Below are positions 43,451 to 51,589 of a stretch of 64,000 nt of DNA, in pieces. The notes beneath the pieces were generated by a model. The model did not search any database, had not been told where the DNA came from, and saw only the letters and a program-made list of their open reading frames with translations. Made by a program: the position numbers and the translations under genes. Within the stretch, counting starts at the first letter, position 1; every line of letters starts with the position of its first letter. Origin of the DNA: Rubrivivax sp. (GTDB taxonomy: Bacteria > Pseudomonadota > Gammaproteobacteria > Burkholderiales > Burkholderiaceae_C); the NCBI GenBank assembly GCA_022842595.1, contig JALHPF010000030.1, positions 1-64,000 on the forward strand, written 5' to 3'.

Positions 43451-44109
43451 GGGTGGGCGGCGGGGGCGTGGGGTGTCGGAAGGGTGGCGCGCTGCATCGG
43501 CGCGGTGGCGTCGAGCACCACGAGGTACTCGGGCACCTCGGTGGCTGCGCGTTCGTCCACGGTCGCCACCTCGTCGGCGGCGGCGCCGCCGTCGCTGAAA
43601 CTGAACTGCAGTTCGAAGCGCTCGCCCTGGGCCAGCAGCACGATTTCACGCAGCCGGGCGGTGCGGAATCGCTGCTCGTCCTCCGCGACCAAGGGCAGGT
43701 TGAAGCGCATGCGGCCATCGAGCGTGTACATCGACGCCTGCCCGTGCTTGAGGCTCAAGGTGTGGCGGTCGAAGTACACCGGGGATTCGGGCAGGAAACG
43801 CAGGCAGGGCAAGGGCCGGCCCGCCAGGCGCTGCAGGTTGAACGGGCTGCTCGGGTGCTGGTAGACGAACCGGGATGCGCGGGAAACCGAATACAGCGCG
43901 TTGCAGACCATCTGGGATCCGACCTGTGGAAACTGTTCGCGCATCGTCCGATAGGCCAGGTGGTGCAGGGCCACGCGGTTCCAGCAACCGGTTCTCTGGA
44001 CGATGGGCGCGAGCGCATTGCAGACCGCGGCGAAAGCCAGTTGCAAAGCCTTCAACCTGTCGTTCTGCTCCGGGGTGGTGTCCAGCCGGATGCGCAGGGT
44101 GCTATTCAT
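43447..44109 (-). CDS. TnpB-like protein lacking most of the RuvC nuclease domain
   Basis: A 220-residue protein resembling the N-terminal half of TnpB/IS605-OrfB proteins. STLRIRLDTTPEQNDRLKAL (3-22), a helical segment with CNAL, RVALHHLAYRTMREQF and SQMVCNALYSVSRASR (30-80), then YFDRHTLSL and MYTLDGRMRFNLPL (112-140) and a beta segment ERFELQFSF (163-171). YLVVLD ends at D200, where TnpB has its RuvC-I aspartate; the protein then stops 20 residues later, so the RuvC-II and RuvC-III acidic residues are absent. TnpB is usually 350-450 residues. It is the first gene of the secretion operon and overlaps the ABC gene. The resemblance is judged by eye; it could be a relic or a domesticated regulator. 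Confidence 0.65.
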   Translation of the reverse strand: MNSTLRIRLDTTPEQNDRLKALQLAFAAVCNALAPIVQRTGCWNRVALHHLAYRTMREQFPQVGSQMVCNALYSVSRASRFVYQHPSSPFNLQRLAGRPLPCLRFLPESPVYFDRHTLSLKHGQASMYTLDGRMRFNLPLVAEDEQRFRTARLREIVLLAQGERFELQFSFSDGGAAADEVATVDERAATEVPEYLVVLDATAPMQRATLPTPHAPAAHP

Positions 44110-44145
44110 ATAGGAAGGCAAGTATAGGCCTTCCTATATGAATAG
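44102..44145. repeat. Perfect 18-bp inverted repeat over the operon start
   Basis: CTATTCATATAGGAAGGC (44102-44119) and its exact complement (44128-44145) flank an 8-nt spacer. The sequence is AT-rich, unlike its surroundings. On the minus strand it contains a TATACT -10-like box in the spacer and the ATG of the TnpB-like gene in one arm. A further GCCTTCC copy lies at 44148-44154. It could be an operator, an RNA hairpin masking the start codon, or a remnant of an IS605-type end. Confidence 0.85.
44121..44126 (-). promoter_or_regulatory. Possible -10 box of the type I secretion operon
   Basis: TATACT (5 of 6 consensus) on the minus strand lies in the spacer of the inverted repeat, 12-17 bp before the ATG. 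A start point about 7 bp downstream would give a nearly leaderless mRNA. No matching -35 is clear. Confidence 0.4.
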
Positions 44146-44196
44146 TTGCCTTCCGTCCTCTCGCAAAACGAGTTCTGCGTGTCGGAAGCACAACGG

Positions 44197-44227
44197 AAAA
44201 GGCCCGCACCGGATGGTGCGGGCCTTT
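44197..44227 (-). terminator. Terminator of the S-layer-like gene
   Basis: On the minus strand a perfect 13-bp GC-rich stem (AAAGGCCCGCACC / complement) with a 4-nt loop and a short T-run lies 42 bp after the stop codon. It separates the S-layer-like gene from the downstream secretion operon. Confidence 0.88.
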
Positions 44228-44268
44228 GGGCAAAAACCACCCGCGGATGCGGGCGGTTCAGGCTCAGA

Positions 44269-47200
44269 TCACGAGTTCGTGAAGTTGCCGGCGACGAGCG
44301 TGTCCCAGCCGGTGTTGGCCAGGTCGATCGTGCCCGACAGCACTGCCGTGATGTTCGGCGCAGCGACCGTGCCACCAACCGCGTCGGTCACCGAGTAGAC
44401 CGTGCCGATGTTCGTGGTCGGGTTGACCACGATCACGACGTGCGTGAAGGCAGTCGTGGCGTTGCCGACTTGGCCGTCGTTGAAGTACAGCGCGATTTCG
44501 GCCAGGGTGTCGTTCCAGGTACCAGCTTCGTCGATCGTGATCGAACGGTTGGCTTGGTTGGCAACAGCGGCGCCAGCGACGGTCACGTCGTTGACGAAAC
44601 CGGCGTTACCGCGGCCACCCAGGGCAGCCACGTTCAGCTGGTCGATGCCAACACCTGCCACGTCGAAGTTGACGATGGTGTCGTTGCCGAACGTGCCGCT
44701 GTAGACGACGACGTCGTTGCTGGCTTCCAGGTTGGTCGCACCAGCGCTGTCCGTGCCCAGGACGATCACGTCATTGCCCGCACCCGGGGTGACCGTGTTG
44801 TCGCTGGTGTAGACGCTGTCGGCACCGATGATGTCGGTGGCCAGGTTGCGACCCGGCAGAGCCGTGGCAGTCGACGACGTACCAGCCACCAGCACCGAGG
44901 TACCGAAGTCGGCAGCGGTGTTGAAGTCGGCCAGAGCCGTCGTGAACACAGCCTGAACGTCGCCAGCGGTCGCGGGGGCGGTCAGACCGTAGGCAGCCGC
45001 CACCGATGCCAGTTCCGAAGCCGTGAAGTCGGCAGCGGTGGCAGGGGTGATGGCAACCGTCAGTGCCGTAGCCGGCATTTCACCGTCGATCAGGCTCTTG
45101 ACGACCAGCGAGAAGGCCGGGCCGTCCTGGGCGATCAGCAGCTTGCTCAGCACCGGGTCCAGGTTGATGGCTTCCTTGATGCGCTGGTTGATGAACGCAT
45201 CGCTCGGCGTGAACGTGGTCGAGGTCAGCTGCAGGGTCTTGGTCAGGCCCAGGAAGTTGACGGTGACGCTGGCCTTGTACAGGTTGTAGCTGTTGTTGGC
45301 ATCCGAACGCAGGTCCGAGATTTCCCGTGCGTCGACAGCGGCGATGACCGTTGCCGAGTTGTCGGTGTTGAACGTCCAGATGGCGCGTTGGCCGTTGTCA
45401 ACGATCGTGTTGAACCCGTTGAAGTTCGTGTACGTGTTCGTCGCGTTCGTGCCGCCGTTGATCGTGGCGACCGCGCCGGCGTCTTGGGCGCCGGTGTTGT
45501 CGGTGTAGATCGTGTCGTTGCCGTCGCCGGTCAGGATGATGACGTCGCCAGCACCCGGGGTGCGGACGGTGTCGTTGCCCGTGCCCGTGTCGATGGTGAC
45601 GTTGCGCAGCAGCTTCTGGTTGCCGTACCAGTTCTGGAACCCACCCGTCTCGTCGCTCTCGACGATGCGCAGGTTGACCGTGTCGTCACCAGCGCCGCCA
45701 TTGATGCGGAAGGTGAAGTCTTCACGGCCCACTTGCACCGTGCTGTTGCTGCCAGCCATCGCGCCGTCGATCTGCACGGTGATGCTGTCGTTGCCAGCGC
45801 CGCCCGAGTAGATGAAGTCGGCGAACTGCGTCGTCGTTGCCGGCACCGAGGTGTTGTCGCCGTTCGGCGCAGCCTGGGTGTCGGTTGTTACGATGTACTT
45901 GTTGAACGCAGCCGACGAGACGACGGCGTCGAACGTGACGTTGCCGACCATCGCCGAAGCGTCGATCAGGCGCACGTCGTTGAAGCCGAACGAGTCGTGC
46001 TGGGCAACAGCGCCCGGCAGTGCGGCGTCTTGCGCGGTACCGCCACCGATGGCGCCCAGGGACGCGCCGTTCGCGCCGACGTTACCGATCACCGACACGT
46101 TGCCGTTGACCGTGCCGTTCTTGAACGTCACTTCCTTCAGCCAGTTGTTGGTCGAATCGATGTTCTGCAGGCGGCTGGTGCGCTCGACAGTGATCTCGAA
46201 ACGGTCCACGCCGCGCGAGGCCGAGGTCTCGCCGACCGACAGGCCGCCGATGACCAGGTCGCCGCCGTTGCTGCCGCGGCCCACGTCGTCCAGGATCACC
46301 GTGCTGGTGACCAGGTCTTGCGTGGTCGCTGCGATGGTGGTCTGGTTCGTGTACAGGTTCGACAGGGCCGGCACGCCTGCCGAAGCGATCCAGTTGCCGA
46401 TGCCGAACGTGCCGCCGGTGGCCGTCAGGACGATCGAGGTGCCGGTAACGGTCTGGCCGGTGTTCGAATCAACGACCGAGAAGGTGCCACCCAGGGCCGC
46501 GGTGACGACACCGTTGGTCAGGGGGTTGGCAGCCAGACGGCCTTGGACGGCAGTCAGCAACTGGGCGTAGGTCTGCGCCGCGTCGATCGTGGCGTCCTGC
46601 AACAGAACCAGTGCGCCGTTCAGCGAGAAGCTGACACCGTCGTACGGGCTGTCCAGCAGGGGAGCCGCGCCGTTGCTGCTGATCGCGCCCTTGATGTCGA
46701 TGACGTCCAGGGTCAGGGTGGAGCTGCTCTGACGGTTGGCGGTCAGCGAAGCCTGGTCGAAGTACACACCGAAATCGACGTTGCCCGGATCGGACTGCAC
46801 GAAGGCGATCGTGATGTCCTTGGTGATCTGCGACGGCAGGATGCGCACGTCTTCGATGATCAGGTCGGCACGGCTGTTGTTCGACTCGAAGCGGGTGGCA
46901 CCGCTGATGCGCTCGGCGTCCAGGTTGACGCGGGCTTCGGCGGCGACGTTGTTGTCACCGGTGTCGGTGGCGCGGGCCTGGGCGCGGATCTTGATGGCTT
47001 CGACGCTGGTCGTGATCGGGGTCACGGCGAACGAAGCGCCGGCCATGTCGGCGAACAGGGTGTCGCTGCCAGCGCCACCGTCGATGAAGTCGGCGTCTTC
47101 CAGCGTGGCCCTGCCGCCAACAATGTAGGCGTTGAAGGTGTCGTTGCCAGCCGAGCCGGTGAGGCGGTCCAGGCCGCCTTCCAGGTTGAAGCTGGTGGCC

Positions 47201-47637
47201 GAAGGCACGGGGCCCAGGGCGGCGTCTTGCGTGCCCACGGTCGACGAGTAGACGACGGCGGCAGCAACGCGAGCGTTGAAGTTGTTGGCAAACACGCCGT
47301 AGGCGGGGTCACCACCCAGGCCGGCGAACTGCCCGGCGATCGCCGACAGCGTGGCGCCGCGGGCACCAGGAGCGACCAGGGCCAGCTGCTGCAGGACGTA
47401 GGCGGTGCCATCGGTGGCAGCGGCGCCGGTCAGGCCGAGGTTGTTGACGAACAGCGCGGCAACTTGGGCGTTCGTAGCATTGCCGTAGCTGTCGTTGAAG
47501 GCAGCATTGATGATGCTGTCGAGGCTGCCGCCCGAGGCGTTGGCTTGAGCCAGCACAGCCTGGGTGGTGACGTAGCCAAGTTGCAGACCCCAGATCGAGG
47601 CGGCGGCGCGGGCAACAACAGTGTTGTTAAAAGCCAT
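44269..47637 (-). CDS. RTX/S-layer-like surface protein
   Basis: A 1122-residue protein, rich in Ala, Thr, Asn, Gly and Asp and almost free of Cys. It has no signal peptide, consistent with type I secretion through a C-terminal signal. Calcium-binding RTX-like motifs are scattered: GSAGNDTF (~160), GGAGSDTL (~186), GGAGNDSI (~610), GGAGDDTV (~646), GTGNDTV (~683), GDGNDTI (~703), GAGNDVI (~950) and FGNDTI (~984). The N-terminal ~140 residues are helical and resemble the anchoring region of Caulobacter RsaA in character only. A strong Shine-Dalgarno (AGGAG), a long 5' leader and a strong terminator suggest high expression. Confidence 0.8.
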   Translation of the reverse strand: MAFNNTVVARAAASIWGLQLGYVTTQAVLAQANASGGSLDSIINAAFNDSYGNATNAQVAALFVNNLGLTGAAATDGTAYVLQQLALVAPGARGATLSAIAGQFAGLGGDPAYGVFANNFNARVAAAVVYSSTVGTQDAALGPVPSATSFNLEGGLDRLTGSAGNDTFNAYIVGGRATLEDADFIDGGAGSDTLFADMAGASFAVTPITTSVEAIKIRAQARATDTGDNNVAAEARVNLDAERISGATRFESNNSRADLIIEDVRILPSQITKDITIAFVQSDPGNVDFGVYFDQASLTANRQSSSTLTLDVIDIKGAISSNGAAPLLDSPYDGVSFSLNGALVLLQDATIDAAQTYAQLLTAVQGRLAANPLTNGVVTAALGGTFSVVDSNTGQTVTGTSIVLTATGGTFGIGNWIASAGVPALSNLYTNQTTIAATTQDLVTSTVILDDVGRGSNGGDLVIGGLSVGETSASRGVDRFEITVERTSRLQNIDSTNNWLKEVTFKNGTVNGNVSVIGNVGANGASLGAIGGGTAQDAALPGAVAQHDSFGFNDVRLIDASAMVGNVTFDAVVSSAAFNKYIVTTDTQAAPNGDNTSVPATTTQFADFIYSGGAGNDSITVQIDGAMAGSNSTVQVGREDFTFRINGGAGDDTVNLRIVESDETGGFQNWYGNQKLLRNVTIDTGTGNDTVRTPGAGDVIILTGDGNDTIYTDNTGAQDAGAVATINGGTNATNTYTNFNGFNTIVDNGQRAIWTFNTDNSATVIAAVDAREISDLRSDANNSYNLYKASVTVNFLGLTKTLQLTSTTFTPSDAFINQRIKEAINLDPVLSKLLIAQDGPAFSLVVKSLIDGEMPATALTVAITPATAADFTASELASVAAAYGLTAPATAGDVQAVFTTALADFNTAADFGTSVLVAGTSSTATALPGRNLATDIIGADSVYTSDNTVTPGAGNDVIVLGTDSAGATNLEASNDVVVYSGTFGNDTIVNFDVAGVGIDQLNVAALGGRGNAGFVNDVTVAGAAVANQANRSITIDEAGTWNDTLAEIALYFNDGQVGNATTAFTHVVIVVNPTTNIGTVYSVTDAVGGTVAAPNITAVLSGTIDLANTGWDTLVAGNFTNS

Positions 47638-47671
47638 GGATGAAACTCCTATGTGGATTCTTGGAAACGAA

Positions 47672-47691
47672 GATTTCTTTGCAAAGAAATC
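47672..47691. repeat. 20-bp perfect palindrome in the S-layer gene leader
   Basis: GATTTCTTTGCAAAGAAATC is a perfect palindrome, 35 bp before the start codon of the S-layer-like gene and AT-rich in a GC-rich genome. It could be a regulator binding site or an mRNA stem stabilising the leader. Confidence 0.7.
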
Positions 47692-47814
47692 GAGTGGGAG
47701 AGATGGGCCCTGCTCACACTCGACTCAGCACCCGCCGTCGGGCAGGCGCTGACTCGAATGAGAAACACGACTTCATCATGGAGACGCAGTGTGACTGTCG
47801 CTGCTTTCAGGGCA

Positions 47815-47830
47815 TGTGATGCCGGTCACA
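47815..47830. promoter_or_regulatory. Perfect CRP-type binding site
   Basis: TGTGATGCCGGTCACA matches TGTGA-N6-TCACA in all ten fixed positions. It lies about 178 bp upstream of the S-layer-like gene start. The Crp-family protein encoded at 53129-53824 keeps the SRETVxR recognition helix that reads TGTGA, so it is the obvious candidate regulator. Confidence 0.65.
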
Positions 47831-47986
47831 TCGGCCCACGGTTTCAAACGCCGTGGTGGAATTGATACAACCAACAAACATCACAGCCTCGGATTATGGC
47901 ACTCGACCTGGGCGTGAACCCCCTGGTTAGGGCCCTCGGGGCTCTACCTGCAGCGGCCAAGCGTTGCAAATGAACAACGAAGCCCA

Positions 47987-49417
47987 TCACCATGCCCAGC
48001 GCAAACCGCCGTACACCGTATCGGCGCGGTAGCCGAAGAGTTGAATATTGCTTTGCTGGGTGGCACCCTGCCACTGCAGTGTCGCGGACCAACCCTGCCA
48101 GCCGAAGCGCTGCAGGGAGTGGGTGAGCTCGATGGAAACTTGGCGCAGCTTCACCCGGCGGATGGCGTTGTTGTCGAGCAGCGGGCTGTAGCCTGAAGCA
48201 TCGGTGACACGGCTGTCGCGCAAATAGAAGTCGAGTCGGCTGTCAGCGCCAATCTGGCCGGTGACGCGCAAGCCTTCGGCGCGCAACTGCTGACCGCCAC
48301 CCGGCCGGTCGGCGGATTCGGGCGTGTCCTTGCCGCGACTGAAGTTGACCGATGCCAGCCAGCGCGGCAGCCCTGGCAGCGGGCATTGCAGGCTGGCGGT
48401 CCACAGGCTCGTCGACGAGTTCAAGGCGTCTGTGACGCTCTGCTCGCGCCGGTCGTGGCTGCCGCTGGCCCGCACCCCGCAGCCGTTCAGCTGGACCTCG
48501 GCGGCCAGGCCGAGTCGATGCAGCCTGTAGGGCTCGTTCAGCGGCCCGCCGATCCAGACGATTCCGGCGTCGGCTTGAAGGCGCCAGCCCGCGCCGCGAT
48601 GCTCGATTTCGTTGCTCCATTGCGACTGAACCCAATTGGTTCCGGGTTCCGCCACTGCACGGCGCGCGTTCAGGTTCAAGCCCGCGCGCAGGATGGTGCG
48701 GTCACCGAGTGCGTAGCCGCCCTGGACGATGGCTGAAGCCAGCGTGGCGCTGCCGGTGCGTGGCTGGCTGACCACTGGCAGCACCAGCGGGCCTTCGGGA
48801 ACGGTCAGCGTCAACTCGCTCAGGCGGGGTGACCGGTCGAGGTTGCTTTCGTGGCCGGCGACGAGGCTGATCTCGCCTTGCCAACCCCAGCGCGCCCGCT
48901 GGACGTCGCCGAGGCGAACTCTGGGCAGTGCGTACTGGCGCGCGCGATCGACCGGGAACAGGCGCTGGCGCAGAGCCGGGGGTATGTCGCTTCGCTGGCG
49001 CCAGGCCTCGGACAAGGCGCGCAGGGCCTCCGGTTCGCCCAGTTCGGCCAGCGCGATCGCATGGTCGGCCTGGGCGCCCAGGTTGCCTGGATCGAGCAGC
49101 AGTGAACGTTCCAGCCAGACCAGCGCCTGGGCGGGATCCTCGTTCTCGAGCAGCAGCCCCCCCAGTTGGGCCAGGAACTGGGCGTTCTCCATGCATTGCC
49201 GCAAGACCAGCTGCAGCCGCGCAATCTGCAGGCGCCGTGCGATCGGCGAAGCCGGCCAGGTGGCCGGCTGCGCATCGGCGCATACCGATGGCGCAGGCGC
49301 AGGTGCCGCAGTCCCGTCTGGCGCCAGGGCCGCACAGCCCAGGCTCGCCATCGCCAGGCCGAGGCCGACCGCTGGGCGCCGCCATCGGCCACCCAGGCGC
49401 GGGCTGGACAGGCTCAC
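47987..49417 (-). CDS. TPR-containing outer-membrane barrel protein
   Basis: A 476-residue exported protein. The N-terminus is a signal peptide (VGLGLAMASLGCAALA; the LGC could be a lipobox). Residues about 75-170 contain tetratricopeptide-like helices (LAQLGGLLLENEDPAQALVWLERSLLLDPGN). Residues about 190-476 are alternating beta-strands ending in VYGGLRWAW, as in outer-membrane barrels with a C-terminal aromatic. The GTG start overlaps the cyclase stop (GTGA). Function unknown; probably an envelope partner of the FecR/CHASE2 sensor. Confidence 0.72.
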   Translation of the reverse strand: MSLSSPRLGGRWRRPAVGLGLAMASLGCAALAPDGTAAPAPAPSVCADAQPATWPASPIARRLQIARLQLVLRQCMENAQFLAQLGGLLLENEDPAQALVWLERSLLLDPGNLGAQADHAIALAELGEPEALRALSEAWRQRSDIPPALRQRLFPVDRARQYALPRVRLGDVQRARWGWQGEISLVAGHESNLDRSPRLSELTLTVPEGPLVLPVVSQPRTGSATLASAIVQGGYALGDRTILRAGLNLNARRAVAEPGTNWVQSQWSNEIEHRGAGWRLQADAGIVWIGGPLNEPYRLHRLGLAAEVQLNGCGVRASGSHDRREQSVTDALNSSTSLWTASLQCPLPGLPRWLASVNFSRGKDTPESADRPGGGQQLRAEGLRVTGQIGADSRLDFYLRDSRVTDASGYSPLLDNNAIRRVKLRQVSIELTHSLQRFGWQGWSATLQWQGATQQSNIQLFGYRADTVYGGLRWAW

Positions 49418-51528
49418 GCGCTGGGACGTCCGAGTGCCGTGGGCGCCCGCAGGAGGTTGGATGACGGGCGTCCGGGCCTCGTGGCTTCGCCCCAGCGCGA
49501 CCATTCGGCCGTCTCGGTCTGGCGCTCGCCCGTGCCGACGGCACTGCTGGCCCATTCACTGTCGACGCTGACCAGGTCGGCCCAGCCGACCGGCGCGTAC
49601 AGGGTGTAGTGCTTGCCCAGGCCTTCGAGCAGGTACTCGCCCAGCGGTTCGACGCCCTCGGGCGTGAGTCGGGCCGCGAGCTGCGGGCCCAGGACGATCG
49701 GCATCGAGAGGTCGGATGTCATTTGCTGGATACGGTTGGCCACGGTCACGGGCTCGCCCAGAGCGGCGTGTGCACGCCGCCGGGTAGGCCCGAAGGATCC
49801 GACGATAGCGATGCCGGTCTCCAGCCCGATGCCCAGAGCCAGAGGTTGTATCAGACTGTGTTCGGTCACCGGAACGCGCGCGGCCAGCAGGCTGCGCGTG
49901 GTGCGCGTCAGTTCCTTGGCTGCCGCGAGTGCGGCAGCCGAATGGTCGCGGCGGTCCCCCTGGGCCGTCCAGACCGCGAGGATCGAATCGCCGCTGACGT
50001 TCTCGACCATGCCGCCATGCCGTTCGACCACGTCCACGGCCTCGCAGCAGAACGCATGCAACAACGCAGCGACCTCGGCCGGATCGGCATGCGTGGCAAA
50101 TGCCGAGAAGTTGCGGATGTCCGCGACCATGACACTGGCCTCGCGTGATTCGAGTTGCACGTTGCCACTGGGTTCGCTGGCCATCAGCCGCTTGGCCACC
50201 GTGGCCGGCAGGTAGGCGCCCAGGTGGGCCGACAGGCGTTCACGCTGGGCGCGCGCAAACGCGTGCTCGACCGTCGCCAGGGCGGCCGAGGCCGTGAAGA
50301 TGAAGATCAGCAGCGGCAGCCAGGGCAACCACAGACCGAACTTGAGCAGGGCCACGCCGACACCCACCATGGCAGCCGTCGCCAGGACCAGCCCGGTCAG
50401 CGGCAGGCGTTTGGCCGGCACGCCGCTGCGCCGCACCGCCAAGGCCCACAGCAGTACGCCCACGAGCGCCATCAGCGCGCTTTGCGCCCAGGGCCAGCGG
50501 ACGGGCGTGTAGGGCAGTTGCTGGTCCAGCAGCCCGACCAGCAACTGGGTGTGAACCTCGAGCCCAGACGCCACCGCCGCATGCGGGGTCGCGATCGTGT
50601 CGCCCATGCCGAAGGCCGTGCCGCCCACCAGCACGATCGCACCCTTCAGCACGCGGGTGTCGGTCTTGCCGGCCAGCAGGTCGGCTGCCGAGACCGACGT
50701 GAAGGACTCACGCTGGACCGCGTAGGGCACCCGCAGGTTGCCTTGCGCGTCCAGCGGCACGGCCAGCCCCGGCAGGCTGGGGGTGGTCAACCAGGCAGGG
50801 GGTGCCAGCCCGCGAGGAAACGGTGACGGTGACGTGGCGGCCGTGTGCCATTCCCAATCTGACGGCGGGGCAGTGCCGGGTGACCCGGCCTGGGCCGCGT
50901 GCCACAGCATCGCCATGGACAGCGTCGGGTAGGCCCGCCCTTCATGGCACACGAGTGCCGGAACGTGCCTCACGACGCCGTCACTGCCGACACGGGGCGT
51001 GATGTGGCCCGTGCCGACCTTCGAACCCAGCAGGGTGTCGGCGATGCCGTAATAGCCGAACGATCGGGGCGCGAAGCCAGGGCAGCCCGAGGCCTTCAGC
51101 GCACCGACGACCTGCCCGGAACGGGGCGACACCCCCGGGTCGATGGAAAACAGCTGGGCAACGACGGTTTGTGCAGCAGACCAGGCGGCCGTGAGCTCTT
51201 CGTCGCCGCTGCGGGCGTCAGAGAAGGCAATGTCGTAGCCCTGCAACTGCACACCGGCTTCGGAAAGCCGGTTGGACAATGCGGCCATCGTCGACCGGGA
51301 CCAGGGCCAGGGCCCTACGGTCTGCAGGCTTTTGTCGTCGATGTCGACAAGCACGACTCGGCGCTCGCGATGCTGCTCCTTGCCAAGACGCCACAGCGCG
51401 TCGCTCGCCAGTTCCTCGACTTCAGTGACACCCTGGGGCGCGAAGGCGCCCGGCAGGAAGGCGACAACCGTCGCCACCAGCAAAGCGCCAGCGCGCAGGA
51501 GACCAGGGTGCTTGCGCCAGAGCTGCAT
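49414..51528 (-). CDS. CHASE2-domain nucleotide cyclase
   Basis: A 704-residue membrane sensor. After an N-terminal helix (10-30), a periplasmic CHASE2 domain spans about 35-335, three helices about 345-420, and a class III cyclase domain about 455-670. The metal-binding aspartates are present: D470 (VADIRNF) and D514 (VSGDSILAVW). By eye, the adenine-specifying Lys is replaced by N510, the transition-state Asn by T595 (GEPVTVANR), while the Arg (R599) is kept. It may make an atypical product or be inactive. Middle gene of a FecR-cyclase-OMP operon. Confidence 0.85.
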   Translation of the reverse strand: MQLWRKHPGLLRAGALLVATVVAFLPGAFAPQGVTEVEELASDALWRLGKEQHRERRVVLVDIDDKSLQTVGPWPWSRSTMAALSNRLSEAGVQLQGYDIAFSDARSGDEELTAAWSAAQTVVAQLFSIDPGVSPRSGQVVGALKASGCPGFAPRSFGYYGIADTLLGSKVGTGHITPRVGSDGVVRHVPALVCHEGRAYPTLSMAMLWHAAQAGSPGTAPPSDWEWHTAATSPSPFPRGLAPPAWLTTPSLPGLAVPLDAQGNLRVPYAVQRESFTSVSAADLLAGKTDTRVLKGAIVLVGGTAFGMGDTIATPHAAVASGLEVHTQLLVGLLDQQLPYTPVRWPWAQSALMALVGVLLWALAVRRSGVPAKRLPLTGLVLATAAMVGVGVALLKFGLWLPWLPLLIFIFTASAALATVEHAFARAQRERLSAHLGAYLPATVAKRLMASEPSGNVQLESREASVMVADIRNFSAFATHADPAEVAALLHAFCCEAVDVVERHGGMVENVSGDSILAVWTAQGDRRDHSAAALAAAKELTRTTRSLLAARVPVTEHSLIQPLALGIGLETGIAIVGSFGPTRRRAHAALGEPVTVANRIQQMTSDLSMPIVLGPQLAARLTPEGVEPLGEYLLEGLGKHYTLYAPVGWADLVSVDSEWASSAVGTGERQTETAEWSRWGEATRPGRPSSNLLRAPTALGRPSA

Positions 51529-51589
51529 CGCCTGCCTGGGCCGCTAGGATTGCCGGGGGAACAACATCAAGATGGGCTCGGCTTCGGGC

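Larger units (their letters stand above)
47638..47986. other. 349-bp control region of the S-layer-like gene
   Basis: No gene is present. It holds a Shine-Dalgarno, a 20-bp perfect palindrome (47672-47691), a perfect CRP-type site (47815-47830) and a CCACGG/CCGTGG hairpin (47836-47856). A convincing -10/-35 pair was not identified. Confidence 0.55.

Noticed and set aside
43447..44154. Complete IS605-family insertion sequence
   Set aside because: No tnpA gene, no right end and no target duplication were seen; the TnpB-like gene is fused by overlap to the secretion operon.
44269..47637. RTX toxin (cytolysin) interpretation of the large protein
   Set aside because: It lacks the hydrophobic pore-forming region and the dense nonapeptide block of toxins; spaced RTX motifs and bulk composition fit a structural surface protein better.
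44146..47643. 1165-codon open frame antisense to the S-layer-like gene
   Set aside because: It is the exact reverse of a repetitive GC-rich gene with RTX motifs, Shine-Dalgarno and terminator on the minus strand. The antisense translation has no domain pattern.
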